From Tribonema minus (lineage: Eukaryota; Sar; Xanthophyceae; Tribonematales; Tribonemataceae), in assembly GCA_017506865.1 (NCBI GenBank), contig JAFCMP010000412.1, positions 310,001-374,000 of the forward strand: 64,000 nucleotides of DNA. Reading direction: 5' to 3'. This document shows, piece by piece, positions 62,401 to 64,000 of the stretch (positions are counted from its first letter, which is position 1; every line of letters begins with the position of its first letter). A program made the translations under genes and the position numbers. The notes beneath the pieces are model-generated. The model saw only the letters and a program-made list of their open reading frames with translations, had not been told where the DNA came from and did not search any database.

Positions 62401-63335
62401 ATTTAAGGCCAAGTGTCATGGAACTTGACAAGCCCTACGCGGTGCTTAATGAGGAAGACATTAAGCAACTGCCCAAAGATGGCTGGCTAGAGAGGCTGGT
62501 AGACCGCCGGTACAACCCCAATGGTTCGTGGGACTACCGTTGGCTGCTCAGAGATGGTACGTTGAGCACATGGAAGACAGAGGACGATGCACTCGAGGTT
62601 GCCACGCCTTGGACGCTCGATACTTTTCACGCGCTCTACGAGTTGAAGCATGTGAATGACATGCCTGACTACGCCATGAGGATACCACGGGAGGACCGGC
62701 GCGTAGCCACGAAAGAGGCTGCGCTGGCCCTATTCCCGAGAGGTACTAAGGTGGTGCGTGAGGAGCGCGGCGCGCTTAAGCAACAAGTCAAGTACCTATG
62801 GGGAACCATCACTGGTTACCTCGCACCGTACTGGCGCGTGCGCTATGAAGATGGTGACTGGGAGGACTTCACAAAGCGGCAGTTGCAATGCGCAATTGCG
62901 TTGGCTGAAGCCACTCAGCAGCGCGCAAAGGATCTGGGCGTCACGGTTTCTAGCCCCAAGGTGGTGCAGGAAATGTGCCCTGGGATCCCACCAGACTTTG
63001 GTGCGACTTACCATGGTCAGACCGTGAGAGTCAAAAGTGCAACTGGTTGGAGCCGTGCAGTGCTCAAGGAATACTTGCCCCGGGCCGGCAAGTACACATT
63101 TCGCGTGCATTACAACGGGCACCCAGTCACGCGTTTAATCACCGTGCGGCTGAGGCCTGACTACTACAGCACCGCAGTTACAAGCGAGCAGGCTGAGGCA
63201 GACCCTATGTCCAGTTGGAACCTACTGCTGACCACGGTCGCAGAAGAGGTCCCCTTGGGCCAGGAGTCTGGTCAGGGAGGTTCAGGTTCATACAGTGGCG
63301 ATGACATGGATTTGAGCGATGGTGATGTGAGGTAG
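56423..63335 (+). CDS. Outer element pol: C5-methyltransferase, protease, RT, RNase H, integrase, chromo/Tudor-like tail
   Basis: One open frame; numbering from Met at 56,433 (2,300 aa). The C5-methyltransferase (~12-315) has motif I 'CCGIGG', motif IV 'MSPPCTDYANG' with catalytic Cys90, motif VI 'CVIENV' (Glu125-Asn126), motif VIII 'CHRRRVYVV', 'LSLREMAVLLTF' and a motif X-like 'NLVMPRMAFHIAVGL'. The retropepsin has D-P-G-A (Asp525) and 'ILGSDFF'. The RT has YVDD (1047-1050). RNase H follows ('LYTDASQ', ~1200). Integrase has an HHCC finger and DDE Asp1719, Asp1779 and Glu1815 (D,D-35-E). A GPW/F module follows, then a chromodomain-like segment ('WLERLVDRRYNPNGSWDYRW', ~2018-2070), a Tudor-like 'WRVRYEDGDWEDF' (~2136-2150) and a second SH3/Tudor-like segment (~2189-2243). 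The motifs read as intact. It is in phase with the outer gag across the inner insertion. Confidence 0.93.
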
Positions 63336-63575
63336 CTACACCACGCATGTGCTCAGTGGCTGGCCGGCGCTGTGACATGAAGCTATCCTCGAGCTGTGCA
63401 GCGGCGCCTTAAACGAATATTGCGCTGCACAGTACCTATGTGGATACTCTATACGAGGGTCTGTAAAGGTTGGGTGTGGAGGTGAAGCAAATTGAATTAC
63501 ACATACGCTAACGTAGAACTGTAGCAACGTTGATCCCTGTGGTGCTATGCGTTTCTCTGGGGACAGAGAAATCAT
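63336..63575 (+). other. 3' non-coding region of outer element
   Basis: About 240 bp between the pol stop and the polypurine tract. No feature recognised. Confidence 0.6.
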
Positions 63576-63588
63576 GAGAAGGGGGAGT
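63576..63588 (+). promoter_or_regulatory. Polypurine tract of outer element
   Basis: GAGAAGGGGGAGT lies immediately before the 3' LTR. Confidence 0.8.
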
Positions 63589-63943
63589 TGACACGGGCAG
63601 CTGTATGTAAAGTAAACTATTTATGTAGCCTTCTGGCTTATGATGTTTCAACTCTATTATATTCGGCCGTTATTAGGGCCCAGGGCAATTGGTTCGAACT
63701 AGGGGAACATTGCAGGAAAACCCCTTAACCGGTGAGACCCTTGAGTCTCCCCAGATGAAGGGTTGTGCTTGCAAGGCCTCGGTTCTTGTCAGTCAGCTTG
63801 GATACCACGGCTCCAGGATAGAGACAACTGAAGCCAACAACCATCAACCATCATGGACCCTTCTAAATCAGCCCAAGCCAACGCTGCCCCATCTACAAGT
63901 AAGACAGGCTTAACATAACAAATATAACCCCAACCTTGTTTCA
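63589..63943 (+). repeat. 3' LTR of outer Ty3/gypsy element
   Basis: 355 bp with no difference seen from the 5' LTR. It repeats the ATG/donor segment that serves as gag exon 1 in the 5' copy. Followed by GTGG (63,944-63,947). Confidence 0.95.
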
Positions 63944-64000
63944 GTGGCATGAAAAACAAAAGCCATCATCGCTTCCGCGCATGTCCGCACTACCATGACT
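63944..64000 (+). mobile_element. Continuation of the hAT-like element beyond the nest
   Basis: After the GTGG duplication, the frame opened at 38,937 continues in phase to the window end and includes basic and Cys/His residues. Confidence 0.4.

Larger units (their letters stand above)
39056..63943 (+). mobile_element. Outer Ty3/gypsy LTR retrotransposon with methyltransferase (interrupted)
   Basis: A complete element by structure: LTR, PBS, gag, methyltransferase-protease-RT-RNase H-integrase polyprotein, PPT, LTR, with a 4-bp target duplication. It spans 24,888 bp, of which 13,502 bp plus a 4-bp duplication belong to the inner element. Its own length is therefore about 11.4 kb. LTRs that look identical indicate recent insertion. 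Confidence 0.95.

Overview
The window is nuclear DNA of a eukaryote. Four host genes are split by 21 introns that all use GT-AG boundaries, intergenic DNA is long, there are short interstitial TTAGGG/TTTAGGG-type tracts, and more than 60% of the last 25 kb is nested mobile DNA. A PhoX-type secreted phosphatase, (CAG)n-rich coding sequence, C-rich 3' splice-site tracts and Ty3/gypsy elements carrying cytosine-methyltransferase domains fit a microalga or a related protist. I cannot name the species or be sure of the phylum.

Layout. 1-1.0 kb: no gene. 1.0-2.5 kb (+): intronless NUP42-like CCCH/FG nucleoporin. 4.0-5.7 kb (-): three-exon atypical tyrosine phosphatase. 5.9-11.9 kb (+): eight-exon PX-domain AGC kinase (714 codons). 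13-14.2 kb: repeat element with inverted arms. 15-19.7 kb (-): fragments of one or more genes I cannot identify. 20.3-24.2 kb: an old direct repeat enclosing an inverted pair of decayed copies of an unknown coding sequence. 24.3-27.4 kb (+): four-exon STRAP/UNRIP-like WD40 gene. 29.6-37.8 kb (-): ten-exon secreted PhoX-like phosphatase.

38.7-64 kb is a nest. A probable hAT-type DNA transposon begins at 38,688 and its first coding segment is interrupted at 39,055. The interrupter is a complete Ty3/gypsy element on + (39,056-63,943; LTRs of 355 bp that look identical; 4-bp duplication GTGG). That element is itself interrupted by a second complete Ty3/gypsy element on - (42,917-56,418; LTRs of 398 bp that look identical; 4-bp duplication ACCC). 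Each has its own methyltransferase-like domain at the start of pol. The outer one has intact C5-methyltransferase motifs with the catalytic Pro-Cys plus chromodomain-like and Tudor-like C-terminal modules. The inner one has lost the catalytic Cys. The inner element appears to express pol by -1 frameshifting. The outer element appears to start its polyprotein inside the LTR and to splice out the primer-binding site and leader.

A second unexpected pattern runs through the host genes. At seven exon edges in three genes, the first (once, the last) ~45-85 bp of an exon, with its splice site, is duplicated one to five times in the neighbouring intron, with copies decaying with distance. The introns otherwise join in perfect phase, so the gene models are well supported.
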